Shown here in pieces: positions 36,934 through 50,800 of a DNA stretch of 64,000 bases (within the stretch, counting starts at the first letter, position 1; each line of letters opens with the position of its first letter). The stretch spans positions 13,262,841-13,326,840 of the forward strand of contig CM055889.1 in NCBI GenBank assembly GCA_029582165.1. Reading direction: 5' to 3'. A model generated the notes under the pieces. The model worked only from the letters and a program-made list of their open reading frames with translations, was not told the DNA's origin and did not search any database. This DNA is from Portulaca oleracea. Lineage: Eukaryota > Streptophyta > Magnoliopsida > Caryophyllales > Portulacaceae. The translations under genes and the position numbers were made by a program.

Positions 36934-37849
36934 ATTATCTTATTTTTCCTTGGTGTTTGTCGTGATTTTTTTGAACAGAGTAGTTCGGGTTACTTTCCTA
37001 CTGTAGTATTTCAATTGACTTTTTCTTTTGTTAATTGGCCCGAAGCTAAATTTGTGCCAATGTTGGCTGAGATTTATAACTTCAAAAAAAGTTAGCTATG
37101 CTCCGTGAAGCTATATGTCTGATATACTGTTTTCAGCCATATTAATAGTAAGTGCATATATTATGGATTTGTAGTTTTTTTTTTTATATCTTCTTCAAGC
37201 ATAAATTAGATAATTACTATATGCATGGGATCACTAATATGGTTGTCAATATCAAAGGTCTCATGGGGGTATGTCAACTGCCCAGTATGCTCAGTGAAGG
37301 TCTACAATGTACTGTTAAAATTTTAAGGATTACTTACTAAAATTTTACTTCTGTACTGCAGGCACATCTCGAGGCTTACAACACAAGGCTTATGGAAGAG
37401 CGATTTGTTTGCGATGAAGGATGCGTGTCCGAATTGCGAGGATGCAAGGAAGAGTCATTACCTTGTTTGTTTATATAAAATAGGTTGCCACTTTAATCCC
37501 TTCATTACACTAAACTCTCCAATTTATGTATTGGTTCTATTAATATTGGAGATAGATAAACTTTTCGCTATAATTTTGACTATAATTATTGGTTTAAAAT
37601 CTCAATTTCTAATTACAAACATTTACCGTTGCCCGCATTCCCACTAGCATGAATATAATTTTGACTTGACAATTTTGTTTAGTGTTTTCAAGGGTGGCTG
37701 TAAGCTACCATGTATGTTTGGATGACTCACTCACATAATTTAACAGGTGTCAAACTAGAAATTTGGCTCATCAGAAGATTAATATAAGCAAAATATTAAT
37801 CTTAGCAAAGATTTTAAATACAATCGTAATCATAATCATAATACTAATG
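36934..37849. other. Unidentified stretch with one exon-like segment
   Basis: A segment at about 37363-37470 is preceded by a polypyrimidine-like run and ctgcag and stays open as AHLEAYNTRLMEERFVCDEG and onward until a stop near 37470. I do not recognise the protein. It might be an orphan exon of a broken gene. The rest is AT-rich without features. Confidence 0.3.
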
Positions 37850-38070
37850 TAGTAATCCGTGCGTTTTTATTTAAGCGTAGTCTAAGTATTTGTGTCAAAA
37901 AATTTGACCGTTAATATCTTAATTTTGTATAATGATGATATCATATAAAATATATATCATTAAATTCGTAATAAAAATTACTATCAATAATGTATAATAT
38001 CATACTTTCTGTGAAAATATTATGTGAAATTTTTTGATTAAAATGAAAAATAAAAAAAACGGAGGGAATA
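37850..38070. mobile_element. Diverged Stowaway-like MITE
   Basis: The right end, reverse-complemented (tattccctccgttttttt), resembles the left end (tagtaatccgtgcgttttt), giving imperfect inverted ends of about 25 bp with TA flanks. AT-rich, no coding. A related degenerate fragment follows at about 38640-38760. Confidence 0.5.
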
Positions 38071-40857
38071 ACATAATTCTTACTTGGTATATATTCATAA
38101 TAAAAATTACTATTGAAAAAGCATAATGTCAAAAAGCTCAAAAAAATCCTAGCCTCCTCTTTTCTTTTTCTCTCTAAAAAACTCTAGCCTCCATTTCTTT
38201 AGAAGGGCTGCCATCAATTCTTTTGTCGATGGTAAGCCCCAATTTGATTGATTTCTACCATAATTATTAGTTTGGTTTTACGTTTACGCAAAAAAATTTA
38301 GTCTCTTCTTTTGTAAGAGTTTTTTTGTACCCTTATTTAGGGTTTTTAGTATCTTTTTAGAGTTTTTGTTCAGTTGGTGTGGTCTAACACTTTGAATGAA
38401 GATCAACTTTCAAATCGCTATAGCACGGGTTATGAGTTTCTCCGTCAACGGTAAAGATGCAGAGTCATCGAAGAAAGATGCGGAGTCATCGAAGAAATCG
38501 GAGCCGAACGTCAGTAAGATTAGTATTAGTTATTTGAAAGTTGAATTTCATATCTATGTTTTAGATCTACAATTGTTCAATCATGATTTTTATTGTAAGT
38601 GCCGTATAGTTTGCTATTAATGAAATTGTTATGTTTGGTTTAAAAAAAAAAGAAAAAGTATAATATCATATTTTTTATAATAATATTATTTTTCATAATA
38701 ATATTATTTGAAAATTGTTGATTAAAAATTGAACCACGGAAAGAACAAATAACATACAGCAAAATTGGAAGAAGTAACATAACTTTTACTTTTTAAATAA
38801 AAAGTTCTTTATAAATAAATAAAAAATAAAAAATATAGTAAATCATCACGCCGGGCATTTGTAGCTAGTAATTTAAAGAAAAAAAAAAACTTTCAATTAC
38901 ACTTGTACCGTCGTACGCCGTCCCAGTACCCAGCAGCTTCAAGCCTTCAACTCTTCTGTGTTCTTCGACGGTTCGACCACCGCGGCACCCCCGTCAGCCA
39001 CCGCGCCTGTCTTCTGTGTTCTGTCTCTGTCCTGTCTTCTGTGCTCTGTCTCTGTCTTCAGCCGCGACCGAGTCTCGATCCAAGGGCCAACGCAGCAACG
39101 CCGGCGACCGGTGAACGGAAATCCAACTTGTGAGTTCTCTGATTTTCAATTTTAGGGTTTACAATTAACTATTTCAATTTTAGGGGTAAATTATTGAAAT
39201 TTATAATTTGTGATTTGTTTGCGAATAATTAAATATTTTGTGATTTGTGAATTTTGATTTAGTATAAACTACTATGAATGAGTCACAAAGTATTGAGGTT
39301 TTTCATTCCAATCTTAGGGTTTATTGTGACTGTCATTGGTTTTCAATTATAGATTTTTCATTACAATTTGGTGATTGGTAAATTAGTGAAATTTATAATT
39401 TGTTATTTGTTTGTGAATTATTGAACATTTTGTGTTTTAGTAAATTACTGTTAGTGATTGTTTAGCAAATAGATTTGGGAATGTTGAGTATTTTGCTGTG
39501 ATTTGTGATTGTTGTTTGTGTTTGTATGTTGTTTTGTCAGTGAGTAGCAAAGTGTTGGGTATAATATGGATCGTTCTAATTCAATTTTACGATACTACGC
39601 CTCAAAAAGAAAAATTTCTGTCAGTGATAGTTGACTATTGAAGTATTTGACAGTTTGTGTAATTTTCTTTTTCAAATATATGATGGTTATTAGTGTAAAT
39701 GGACACCCCTATTTAGGATGTTTAGAAAGCAGTTACACTTGCACCCAAAAGAGATAAGGGAGAGTGTCAGTTACACATATTGGTGGTTAATTTTTTTAAT
39801 CTAACGGCTGGGATTTTATTTGGATAGAATCAATGGCTATTAACACTCATTGCATCAGAGTGCACAGTTGGGGGAGGGAAAGAATTACGGAGACCCATTC
39901 TACAATTTAATATAATATATAGATTTTGTAGTCATTTATGAGAAAGCAGGATCAGAATTTTGCCTTTGGAATACAAGAGCAGAATGAAAAACCCTTGAAT
40001 AAAACCTTTGTCCAGCCCGGCCCGAACCCAGCCCAGCCCATTTAGGGCCCGTTAATACCCAACCCACTTGGGCCCAGAAAAAAACCATCTGCCTGGCCCG
40101 GCCCAGCCTGTTTGTGGGTGGCCCGTACCCGGCCCGGCCTGTTGACCAGTTCTACTCATCATTCTTTGCCCTTCTTGTTCTTGACCCACATTTTGCCCAC
40201 CATGTATCTCAAATGTTATGCTTGTCAATTGTCATCAGTTAAAAGTGAAACAATTGTTTGTTTGTTGTTGAGAGGGCTCAAAGCAAATGGGTATGAGTTA
40301 TGACCGTATGAATGTATGATGAATGAATGGATGGATGAATGTATAGGAAAAGCGAAACAGGGGGGGGGGGGGGGAACTGGGAACTGCTAACTTGCTAAGG
40401 ATTCAATGCAACGTACGAGAAGAGGATTTGTTTCTGTCGTGTTTGAAAAAACAAAATTGTAGCTGTGCTTAGCTTTAGAACATTCAGACTTAATTCAAAG
40501 GATCACTTATCTTCGATGGTGATCAGACTTGAGCTACAATTGATAATAATAGATTCCTGTCTAGCTACATGAAAGTAACTATTTCCATTTAAGCATAAAC
40601 CGTGTATAGAATGCAGTTAACCTTGTAAATTTCGGTTTGATTTAGGTTTCTTGATTTTAAATGTGGTTAACCTCTTCCAAATTGCGGTTTCGATTTGGAT
40701 TAGGTTTCCAAATTTCAAAAGCGGTTAACCTCGATGCGATTAACCGCATAATGCGGTTTCGGTTTAGGTTTTCAAAATCCAAAAACCTTGCGGTTAACTG
40801 GTTTTGGCCACCCCTACTCGAGATGGCTGAGCAGCTTTTGAGATTTTGGTGTTCTTA
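38071..40857. other. Intergenic sequence with transposon-terminal fragments, no gene
   Basis: A GC-richer block at 38900-39130 resembles the leader of a plant transposon or gene but leads into no recognised coding frame. 39130-39660 is a set of loosely repeated AT-rich words (tttgtgatttg). 40010-40140 is a run of ccggcccagcccg words typical of plant hAT ends, and 40600-40820 is rich in gcggttaacc words, ending in ggccacccctactc, another hAT-like terminus. A G12-type homopolymer lies near 40361. Confidence 0.4.
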
Positions 40858-41520
40858 GAGTAAATTACATTTACCCTACTTGACATTTGTGGTAATAATT
40901 TTACACACCCGACATTTGTGAAATAATTTTTATCTTACCTGACACTAAGTGAAAATAATTTTTACTGGAAGAATCCGGTTACTTCTTTATCGAAAATGTG
41001 AAAATACAAGAATGCCCTATTTGACTATATGAATGTACCATATTGCCCTTAATGTTCGGGATTTTCACCCAACAACCATAAAAATGGAGATGGACTAGGG
41101 GAGGGGTTTGGGATTTCAGATCCAAAGAGAGACATAAAGGTTGAGCTAGGGGGCAGGGGTTTTCATTTTCAGAAAGGGGAGGGGTTTGGGATTTGGGTTT
41201 TCAAAGAGACAGAGAGAAGGTTGGGGTTTAAATCCATCAAATGGCATATTAATTAATATTAAGGGTAAAAATGTCAATTCAAATTTAATTAAATCTTTAA
41301 ATGAAAGTCATATGAATTTATATAAAGGGTAAAAAAAAGTCAATTCATATTTAAATGTTTAATATTCGCCGGAAAATCTAACGAACAACAATTACAGAAT
41401 ATCTTATGAGGTTTAAATACATGAACAATTAATGTCAGGTAAGGTAAAAATTATTTCACAAATGTCGGGTGTGTAAAAATTATTACCACAAATGTCTGGT
41501 AGGGTAAATGTAATTTACTC
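40858..41520. mobile_element. Mutator-like MITE with long terminal inverted repeats, 663 bp
   Basis: Terminal inverted repeats of about 90 bp start gagtaaattacatttaccct on both ends with few mismatches. Flanks share gttctt (gttctta left, gttcttc right), a partial match to a longer target duplication. Long repeats and no coding capacity suggest a MULE-derived MITE. Confidence 0.75.
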
Positions 41521-41851
41521 GTTCTTCTTATATCATTATATGAAATAAATCCAAGTTAGGCTTAGGCAAAATGATTTTCAGGCAATTGGAGCACATGCTT
41601 TTGGTGCAGAGTTGGACTATCATTACTAGGAATTCCGGTGGCCACAGGTGTTCCTCCTTTGCTCCCAGGCTCTGCTTATCATCAAGAGGGCTCCGAGCTT
41701 TCTTGACCACGTCTCTTAGGTCCTGCAAGGCAGGTTTACTGATTCCGTTGCTATTTGCTAAATTTTCAATGCATTCCCATGTGGAAGCTATTGCTGTAAT
41801 TTAGGGTTTGCTGTATGGATTCTAAAACCAATAGTGTTGACACAATAAAAC

Positions 41852-44800
41852 ATGCAGATGGAGCAAGAGTCTTTTACATTTGGGCCTTACAAGATTTATC
41901 CAAAGGAAGTGTTTTACTCGACAAATCTCTCCTACGCCATGGTGAACTTGCGTCCTCTTCTTCCTGGTAAGCTCTCTACGGTTGATTTCTACCTTCTATT
42001 TTCTCTGTTTCATTTTTCTCGAAAGAGATTTGAGTATTTGACATAGCATTAGTTGCCTTTCTACTGTAATTTTATGGATGCCATTGGATTGACAAATTTT
42101 GGCAAGTATGCAAAAATACTAGTGTTTGGCATAAACACATGCATACAAAAACTTCTTGTTGTTATGGTGCAATGCCTTGCCCCTTGTGTCTCTAATGTGT
42201 GAAATTGACATCTTGTTGTTATGATGGCCTGGTTGTGTAATTTCTGGAAATCTTCTTGGACATCTGCAAACCCTTTTGTGGGACAAATGGATTGAGGAGA
42301 CATGAAAATTTGAAGTGTTCTCACTTTTCAGCTAGAGATAGGAGGCTCTCCTATTCATAACATTCGTGTCTTTGATCATTTCAAGATGATTGTTGTGACG
42401 GCTGTGCCTAGGTTTTGGACAAATGTTTATGTTTTTGCTAGAGGATGGGACTAGCTATTGAAGGTGAATCCGTTGACAAAAGATACACAAACACATCCTT
42501 ATAATACAAGACATTGTCCAACATCTTGTATGTTGAATTCCAACGGACTTGCATGTCTAGGTTTAACTTCCTTTTCACATCTAGGTGAAAAACCTTTTCT
42601 GCATTATCGTAAAACTCCTTACTTCTTTGAGAAGATTTAAGTAACACTTTCACCAACCCTCGAATCTTATCTAGTGTTTCATTGATCATATTCAAGCCCA
42701 TTTGCACAATGAGATTCAAGATGTGCGCACAACACCTTATGTGGAAAAACGCACCACCACAAACCAACCCGTTTCTAGGCGTAAGACTTCTTTTGAGACT
42801 AAACATCATCACATCATTGTATCTAGCATTATCAACAGTGATTGAGAGTATCTTATCCACAATTCCCCACTGACTAAGAAACAAAAAAACCTCATTTGCT
42901 ATGCTTTGGCCATCATGAGGCGCGAAGCTCTAAACCTAAGAATTCTCTTTTGTAGCTTCCAATCAATATCCACAAAATGCGCAGTGATGCAAATGTAGTG
43001 TTGGTGAGTATGGTTAGACTTCCAATTATCAGTGGTCAAGCAAATCCTACCAGGAGATTTCATTACCATATCCTTCACCTTCTCTCTTTCTCCCACAAAC
43101 ATAGACAATAACTCCCTTTGAGCCGTGGAACGACTAAATGGCACAAAGTTTGGGTTAGCTTTAGACATCATTCTTCTAAAACCAGGCTCCTCAACAGTAG
43201 TAAAGGAATGAGTCCCTTCTACAATATATAGCACAATTTGTTTCCTAAGCTCAGACATGTCAAAAACGAATGCTCCCTCATCATCACTACCTCCCTCACT
43301 AGGAACATACCCAATAGGTCTTAAAGGACATCTATTTAGGTGCCTCCTCAAATGAGAAGTACCACTCCCTGTAGCAGCACACAAAGCAATCTTACAATGT
43401 TTACAAATAGCAGTTGGCTCACCTTGAGCATTCGTGCCCTCTTTGAGTTCTCTCCACACCGTGGACTTCTTCCTTCTTTTAGGAGGGGGAGCGGTGTACT
43501 CACTATAACCATCTTTTGCTACTTGCCTTGAAGTTGATTGGCTTTCCATCACTATAAGTATAACACACAACAAAAATATGAGATGACAATCATGAATCAT
43601 CTTCTTTTAGTTGATTGGCTTTCCACCAAAAGCTAGCAATGCACTTCATAACCATCAAGGACTGCCTATTCCTAACAACAACTATGACTACCAAAATGAT
43701 ACACACAGCAGACTAGAATATCAATGACAAACTTGGGGGGGATTTTAAAAAGAACAAAAGGGTCTTTCAATATAATAGTTAACTCCATGCTTAAACTAAA
43801 CTCATTAACATAAGTTTAAATCCATAAGAAAGGGCTTGGACCAACATTAGTCATAAAAGACGGAAAAACAAAGATTTGATCATTCAAACCCAACAAGGCA
43901 ACAACCAAAATGATACACACAGCAGAACATAAGTACATCCTAGTATTGACATGGGTTTACACTTGACAGCCGAAAAAATGTTTACAATTGTACTAAAGAA
44001 GCAAAAATTCAAACATAAATTCCCGTTCACAAGGACCCTAAGACTTATAAAATAGCAGGGATAACTCGACAGTAGAAAAAAATAGATACGGTTTCGACTG
44101 GAAATGTGAGGAGGAGACTAAGTTAGATGCATCAATCAGGGATTCCGGGTGCAGAAAACGAAAAGGGTAAAGCAATGAACCTGAATGTGGGTCTACTACT
44201 TGACGGGAAACAAACCCCACACCATTGCTATGTCTATGTTAGAATGAAGCAGAAGCAACACTCTTTGCCCCCAAACTCAAACAAAAATCAATCCACATTC
44301 CACAACGAAAAGGAAACCTAACCCTAACCCTAAATCTGAACAAAACGCACAAAAAAAATCCAAAAATTAGCACGAAAATCAGAGAAACTAACCGGATTTA
44401 GAATGAAGCTCTCCAATTCGATTCGAGTGAGAAGGTGAGAATCAAAAATCGTTCCCCAGTCCCCAACGATTCGAGTGAGAAGAGAGGAAGAAAGTGAGAG
44501 GGAGATCGAAGGTGAGACAGCGATTCGATGGCGTTGGCTTTTACTAGGGTTTTCCGACGACAACGTTGCTTTACTAGGGTTTTTCGGCGACGGCTGGGAG
44601 AGGGAGAAGCTGAGATGTGAGCGTCTGAGCGAGAAAGTGAGAGGGAGAGGGAGAGGGAGAAGCTGAGATGAGCGAGAAAACCAAGTTTTGGCCCAATTTT
44701 TTCTGACCCTAAACTGACCCGCGAGAAACCCATCTTTGGCCCTAGTTTTACTGACCCATGAACAGCCCGCCCCCTTTTCTATTTTGAATGGGCTTAGACC

Positions 44801-47800
44801 CTAAAAATCCAGCCCTGACCCTGGCAGCCCATAGGGCACCCGACCCACTGCCCACCTCTACTTACGCCCAATTAGTTAAGTAGGCAATGTCTATAAATTC
44901 TTGCTAAAGTCCTTGTTTGAATGTTAAGGAAAATGGTCGTTCAATAACCAACGTGCTTCATTCTTGGGCATTAGATTTTGGCTGCTGCCTAATTGCAAAT
45001 GAGTGGCTTGGTGGACTTGGTGTAAGACCTCTCCTTGTGATAAATGAAGATTTAAAGTGAAAGTGGCTTTGGAGGTTTGGTAAGGAAGATAATGCATTAT
45101 GAAAATTTATGATTAAGAAAAATATGGCACCTAACTTTGAGCATTTCAAATCCTAGTGCATTTTTTCTGGGGTGCTCTATTGGAAATGTGGAATAATTTT
45201 TGTGTGATCTACCTTTTGTGGAGCAATTCCCAAATGTGTTTAGAATGGTGTGTTTCAAGGAGGTAACTATTCATAATTCGACTTTATGAAGTGGCAAGAA
45301 TATTCATTAGAATTTAACTATTTTTGTCTCATGGTTATGACGAGATGGTTTGACCTCTTGACTCTAATGGATGGTTTATTTATTAGGAGAAAGGGTAGTT
45401 GACTGTGAGGATTTTTGCACTATATTTGATGCACAACGATATTCTGACAACATATTCTAGGAGTAGAAAGTTTCATAAATTAGGAACCTTAGTTTAAGGA
45501 AATAATATCTTTTAGTTATCAGTTAATTCCCAATATGATCTTTTAGTTTTTTCTTAATAGGAAAAAGATATATAATACGATAAATGAAGTGCTTAGCTAG
45601 CACCATACAAAGTTATATTCATCCAAAAAGCAAACTATCCACAAAATCTACCATCTTAAAAGAGGAAGAGCTAAACTTTCCATTCACCTAAAAGAAAAGA
45701 GTCCTGACAATTAGAGTCTTGACAAAATGTTCTTTCAATCTCTGAAGAGGGGTTTCAATTCTCCCAAAAACCCTTTGGTTTCTTTCTTTCCAGATAACCC
45801 AAAAAATCACATGAGGTATTACCAAGGCCTTCTTCTTCTTGGGGTTTTTGCCAAATAAACTCTCTTAAGATAGGAGATGACTCCTGATGGATTAAGATAC
45901 ACTCCAGAAACACTGAGACGACCAGCGGTTGAAGCCCAAAGAAACCTAGTGAAGTCGTAATGTAGCAAAAGATGATTTGGAGATTCAAGATCCCTTTTGC
46001 ACATGCTATACCTATTAACAAAAATCCCCCCCCCTGTAAGTTATCACAAGTCAAGATGTTCTTATGTGCTGCTTCCCACGAAAAATGAACACTTCAAAGT
46101 GGCAGAAGACTTCCATATAATACTAGATGGAAAAGCTTCGACCTCCAAAAGATGCAAATGGGAAGGATCCATGCTACTAAGATTTGAATAGTAGGAACTC
46201 ACGAAAAAACCCTCATTCTTATTCGAGATCCATCTCACCATGTCTTGTGATGAGTCCCCAAATTTGGCCTCATTAAGGGCATTGAAAAAACTAACCAAAT
46301 GCCCGTCATCAGCAAAACCTTCCCGAACAAAATACGAGACCGAACATGAGACCCTAAAGATTGCTCCCGGTAAGCTGCAATAGACGTATTTCTATCCACT
46401 GCAAGAACATAGAGAGCAGGGAAGAGATCTTTCAAAGGAGCCTCACAACAGCAACAGTCATCCCAAAAGGAAATGGTAGACCCATCGCCCACAACGAAAG
46501 CAACATGTGGTTGAAAGCTCCTCCACCCTTTAACAATATACTTCCAAAGGCTACAACCATATGAACCATTGGGAATTGACGGTACCCATCCATAGCTCAC
46601 TCCACCATATTTGATCGTGATGACCTTCCTCCAAAGATTACCCTTCTCATTCATGAATCTCCACAACTACTTCCCGAGAAGAGCCACATTACAAAGATGT
46701 AAATCTCACTGCACCCCCCCCCCCCCCAAATTGAGATAGGTTGCTTCACGATGTTCCATGTCACCAAGCAATACTTGAAGTCACTCTCTAAAGCACCCAA
46801 AGGAGTTTTCTTTGAATGCCTTCCAACTTCTTTGCCACAGAAACAAGGGTGGGCAAAGAGAAAGAAAGTAAGTCGGAATGCTCAAGAGAACACTCTTTAC
46901 AAGAGTTAATCTCCCCTTTTATGAAAGATATATTTTGATTTCCACCCTGCTTGTCGAACCTTTCGATCACGAGATCCTAGATATCTAACTTTTTGAATCT
47001 TGCGGCGGGTGGAAGACCAAGATATGTAGCCTAGAAAGACTCAATACCATAACCCAAAATACCCGCAAGCAATTGCAAATTGTCTTGGTCCCGAGCATAA
47101 TAGAACTTTTAGCTAAATTAATCCTCAAACCAGAAAAACCTCGAACAAAGTTGGAATGCATCGAAGATTGACCAACTGTTATCAATCATTATCATAGAAA
47201 ATGACGGTGTCATCCGCGAAAAGAAGATGAGAAACACACAAGTTTCCCGAGTTTGCTCGCTCCATGACTAGCAGAAAGAGACTTATTGTGTTTTAGTTAT
47301 TCTAGTTTCCTTGTGTGTTTGGATTTCTCGCATCCCCTTTTTGAAAAGGCAGACTTGAATGATTATTGAATTGAATTGAGTGAATTCGCTTGCTTCTACG
47401 TTGATATCTTTTGAGGATCTTAAGCCAAGTTCGTTTAGAATGTTGAGTGTTCGTCTCATTGCAATGAATTGATCTAATAGATGGAATTGCATGATGCCTA
47501 GAGCTTGTTTCTTTGTATATGCGCCTTATAAAGGTAATATTCATGTGAGGGACATGCTAGAAAGAAGAGGTTTTAATGGTCATAGTAGGTGTTTAATGTG
47601 TTTCGAGGAGAATACTAAATGGATCAATTGTTATTATTTTTTTTGCATTGTCAATGGTTCTCTTTGCTTTGGTAACTTAGCCTCTCTTTGATGGGGATTA
47701 GTTGGGTCTGATCGTCTAGTCGGAAGGGTGTGTTGGTGGCTTGGAGGAGAAGGATGAAAGAAATGTTGGGTGTGTGTGGTTTGGAATTTGGTTCCATTTA

Positions 47801-50800
47801 CTATTTGGGTGGGGCTACTTGGAAGGAGATAAATCGACGGATATTTGATGACAAAGCGTTGCCCCTTCACTATTTCAGGTTCGACTTTTCTAAGATATAT
47901 TTCATGGTTGGAGTATTGTGCGTATGGGCGATGATAATCCAAATTTTGGATTTTGTTGATAATATCATAGTTGAGAGCTTGAAGACATAACATTTTTGTA
48001 TTTTCCCCTTTTGTACACGGGCGATGTTCCCTTGGCATTCTACTAGTATATCTTTTGATGGGTAAACCTGCACCTTTTTTTTTTTTTATTTCGTTTAATT
48101 TTCATTTTTTTGATAGAGATTTGAGCATCAAGGACCCACATTAGATGTTAATTTGTTGCCTAGTTGATAGTCTTATGATCTACTTCTATTTCTTGGTGCA
48201 ATTCCCCCTTTTTTGAGGAAGGATCAACCACATTATAGTACTCTGTACTGGCTTAGACTGAGTTTGGGTAAGGGGTGCTTTTAGTTGAATTTGGATTAAC
48301 CAGTTAGGTTTTGTTTTTTTAAAAATTTATTTCTAGCCATCTATATTAGAACTAAAAATAAAATAGGTATTACTTAAGTGGTGGCATTTTTTGGCAATTT
48401 TTAAACTTTAAGTGGCATACTTGATGAACTTAAAAGTTGGTGGCAAAACTGACAAAAACCAAGACTTATATCTCACACAAACATTTAACTCTCTGCTAGT
48501 CATGCATTAATGTGTTTGTTTATTTCTCTAGTCGTACCTTGCAATATCTAAGGGATTTCATTGATTTTTTTTTTTGTTTTGTTTTGCAGGTCATATCCTC
48601 TAATTGACAACTGCTTTACTTAATTTCACGTTCTGCAGATTTTTGATATACTTTTGGTACAGTTGAACAACATGGGTTGCATATCTGTTTGTGCCTGTGT
48701 GTTTTTGCATGTAAGTTGTAAGCTGCATGTATATGTCTATATATTCTACTTCAAATTCAGGATGCTAAATAAATAAATCGTATCCTCTCAAATATGTCGG
48801 TTTCAAATATCTCACACATTAATCAGCTATATTGGGAGTTTCTGCTGGTTTAAGGTAATTGGATGCGTTGGAAATATATTTTTTTCTACAGTTTTTGCAT
48901 GTCTCAACTTATGATTTATCTTTGCTTTGTGTCAATCTAAGGCATAGAGAGTTGCCTAGTGGTGAACCATATGGCAGAGTCAAGGTCAAAAACTTGGACT
49001 GACCTCATTTAGGTTGTTGAGCTATGGGTCTATGACCCATGTGACGGCTTACTCTAGTAAGTACTGGGTATTTAGGCCTAATTCAGCAAGGGTGAAGCTA
49101 AGGTGCTTATTCAGTATGCCTAATACTTGATTGATTTCAGTAGAGGGTGGGTCTGAGCTGAGCTGAGCTAGATATTTAACTTGATTGATTTCAGTAGAGG
49201 GTGGGTCTGAGTTTAGCTGAGCTAGATATTGAACCATTTTGGCTAGCTTCTGGTCTCTGCGGAATTCGAGTCTAGAATAAAGGTCTGAGTGCACTTGTTG
49301 CACATATCTTTTCTAGAATGTTTTACTTTAGTGGCTTCAATCTTAAATAAGTCACTGCCAGAATCATAAATTTACCCTAATTATTATGTTTCTAGAAAAT
49401 GGGAGTGGCTTATATATAACATAAAGTTGCACAAGAAATAAACTAATAACCATATAATCTAATAGGTGTTATACATGTGTGGCTGTAATATTTATACAGA
49501 CCAACTTGTGAACGACAACTGTCTTTCAAGTCGCGGTTACTATGGCTGAGTTCTGCCCTCTGCTGTGGTCATTCTTCTGAATTTTTATCATCTAGTTAGA
49601 AATGCTGGTGCATGGACAATGGAGACCTATGCCTAAATGATCTTAACTTGCTAGTTGCTACATGATGGACCCCCCCCCCCCCCCCGGCACAAGAAAAGGA
49701 AAAAAGAAAAGATATTTACGTTTTCTGTTTTTCTTCAGAAATTATATTCCACCTCTTCAGGAAGACAGCTAAATCATTATTGGACAATCATTCCCAACTT
49801 GGATAACGGAGTAGAGCAACATGCCTGGTTGAACCTTCTTTTTGTTGTAAAAGTACTTGCAGTGATGCCTGGTTGAACCTTCTTTTTGTCGTAAAAGTAC
49901 ATTTGAAGCTAAGTTTGCATGCATGTATGATGTAACCCTCTTTAACACCCACCCCACTCAGTACTTTGAGGTTATGCTTTAGTTTGAACCTGATTCACCT
50001 GATCTGAATGTATAAACCATATTTTTTTTTTCATTGAGGTTCTTGCAATCTGCTAGTGGTTTTAGGCGTCTGTTCCTTTTTCTTGGTTGACTTGACATTA
50101 TATACATGTGCTTGTGTGCCCGAGGCGCGAAGTGAAGCGTTTTGTTGATTTATCCGCCGATGAGACCGGTGATCTATGGCTTACGGCTCAAAAGGTTGGT
50201 AGTGAGCTTGAGCGCTATCATGAAGCATCATCACTGACATTTGCAATTCAAGTAAGTTCTGTCATATTGAAGGTTAAGTAACCTTCAATTCATTCTCAGC
50301 ATTCCTATTATTCTCTGCCCTATTCTGTGTGTGTTCATAGTTGTGTATTGTACTGTTGTTCCATGTTACATTGTGAACATGATAACATCTAAAGAACTTG
50401 TTCTTTTCTCTTTTAGCTGTTAGAAAATGAAATTAACTTTGGGGTGCCAAGCTATATGCATATATCTTGACCTTCACGGATCTATCCTTGGCAACGTTCT
50501 CATGTGAAAATGGGATGATGTCAATATTGCAAAAGAATATTATTAATGTAAACCTATGAAGGCTATGATGGCTTGGAAGGTTGCTGATGGAAGTCTTATT
50601 CTTGTTTTGAACCGAGGCAATACTAGTTTGTTGTTGGTTCCTTTACCCTGTGATTCATATTTTACCATGTCATCTCTTGCCTAAGCGTGGTCGTATAAAC
50701 TATGTATCTATGCGTCTCTTTCAAAGTTGTTGAATACCTCGGTCTTGTGTCTGTTTGAGTGATAGTTCAAAGATGTGGTGGTTGTTGATCTATCCATGAA

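Noticed and set aside
38396..38620. 74-residue frame with a duplicated DAESSKK
   Set aside because: It could be a fragment of an exon, but there is no family match that I recognise and no supporting neighbouring exons.
41528..41728. Minus-strand 66-residue frame just upstream of FHIT
   Set aside because: No domain recognised and no start or splice context; it may overlap the FHIT 5' UTR. Not strong enough to annotate.
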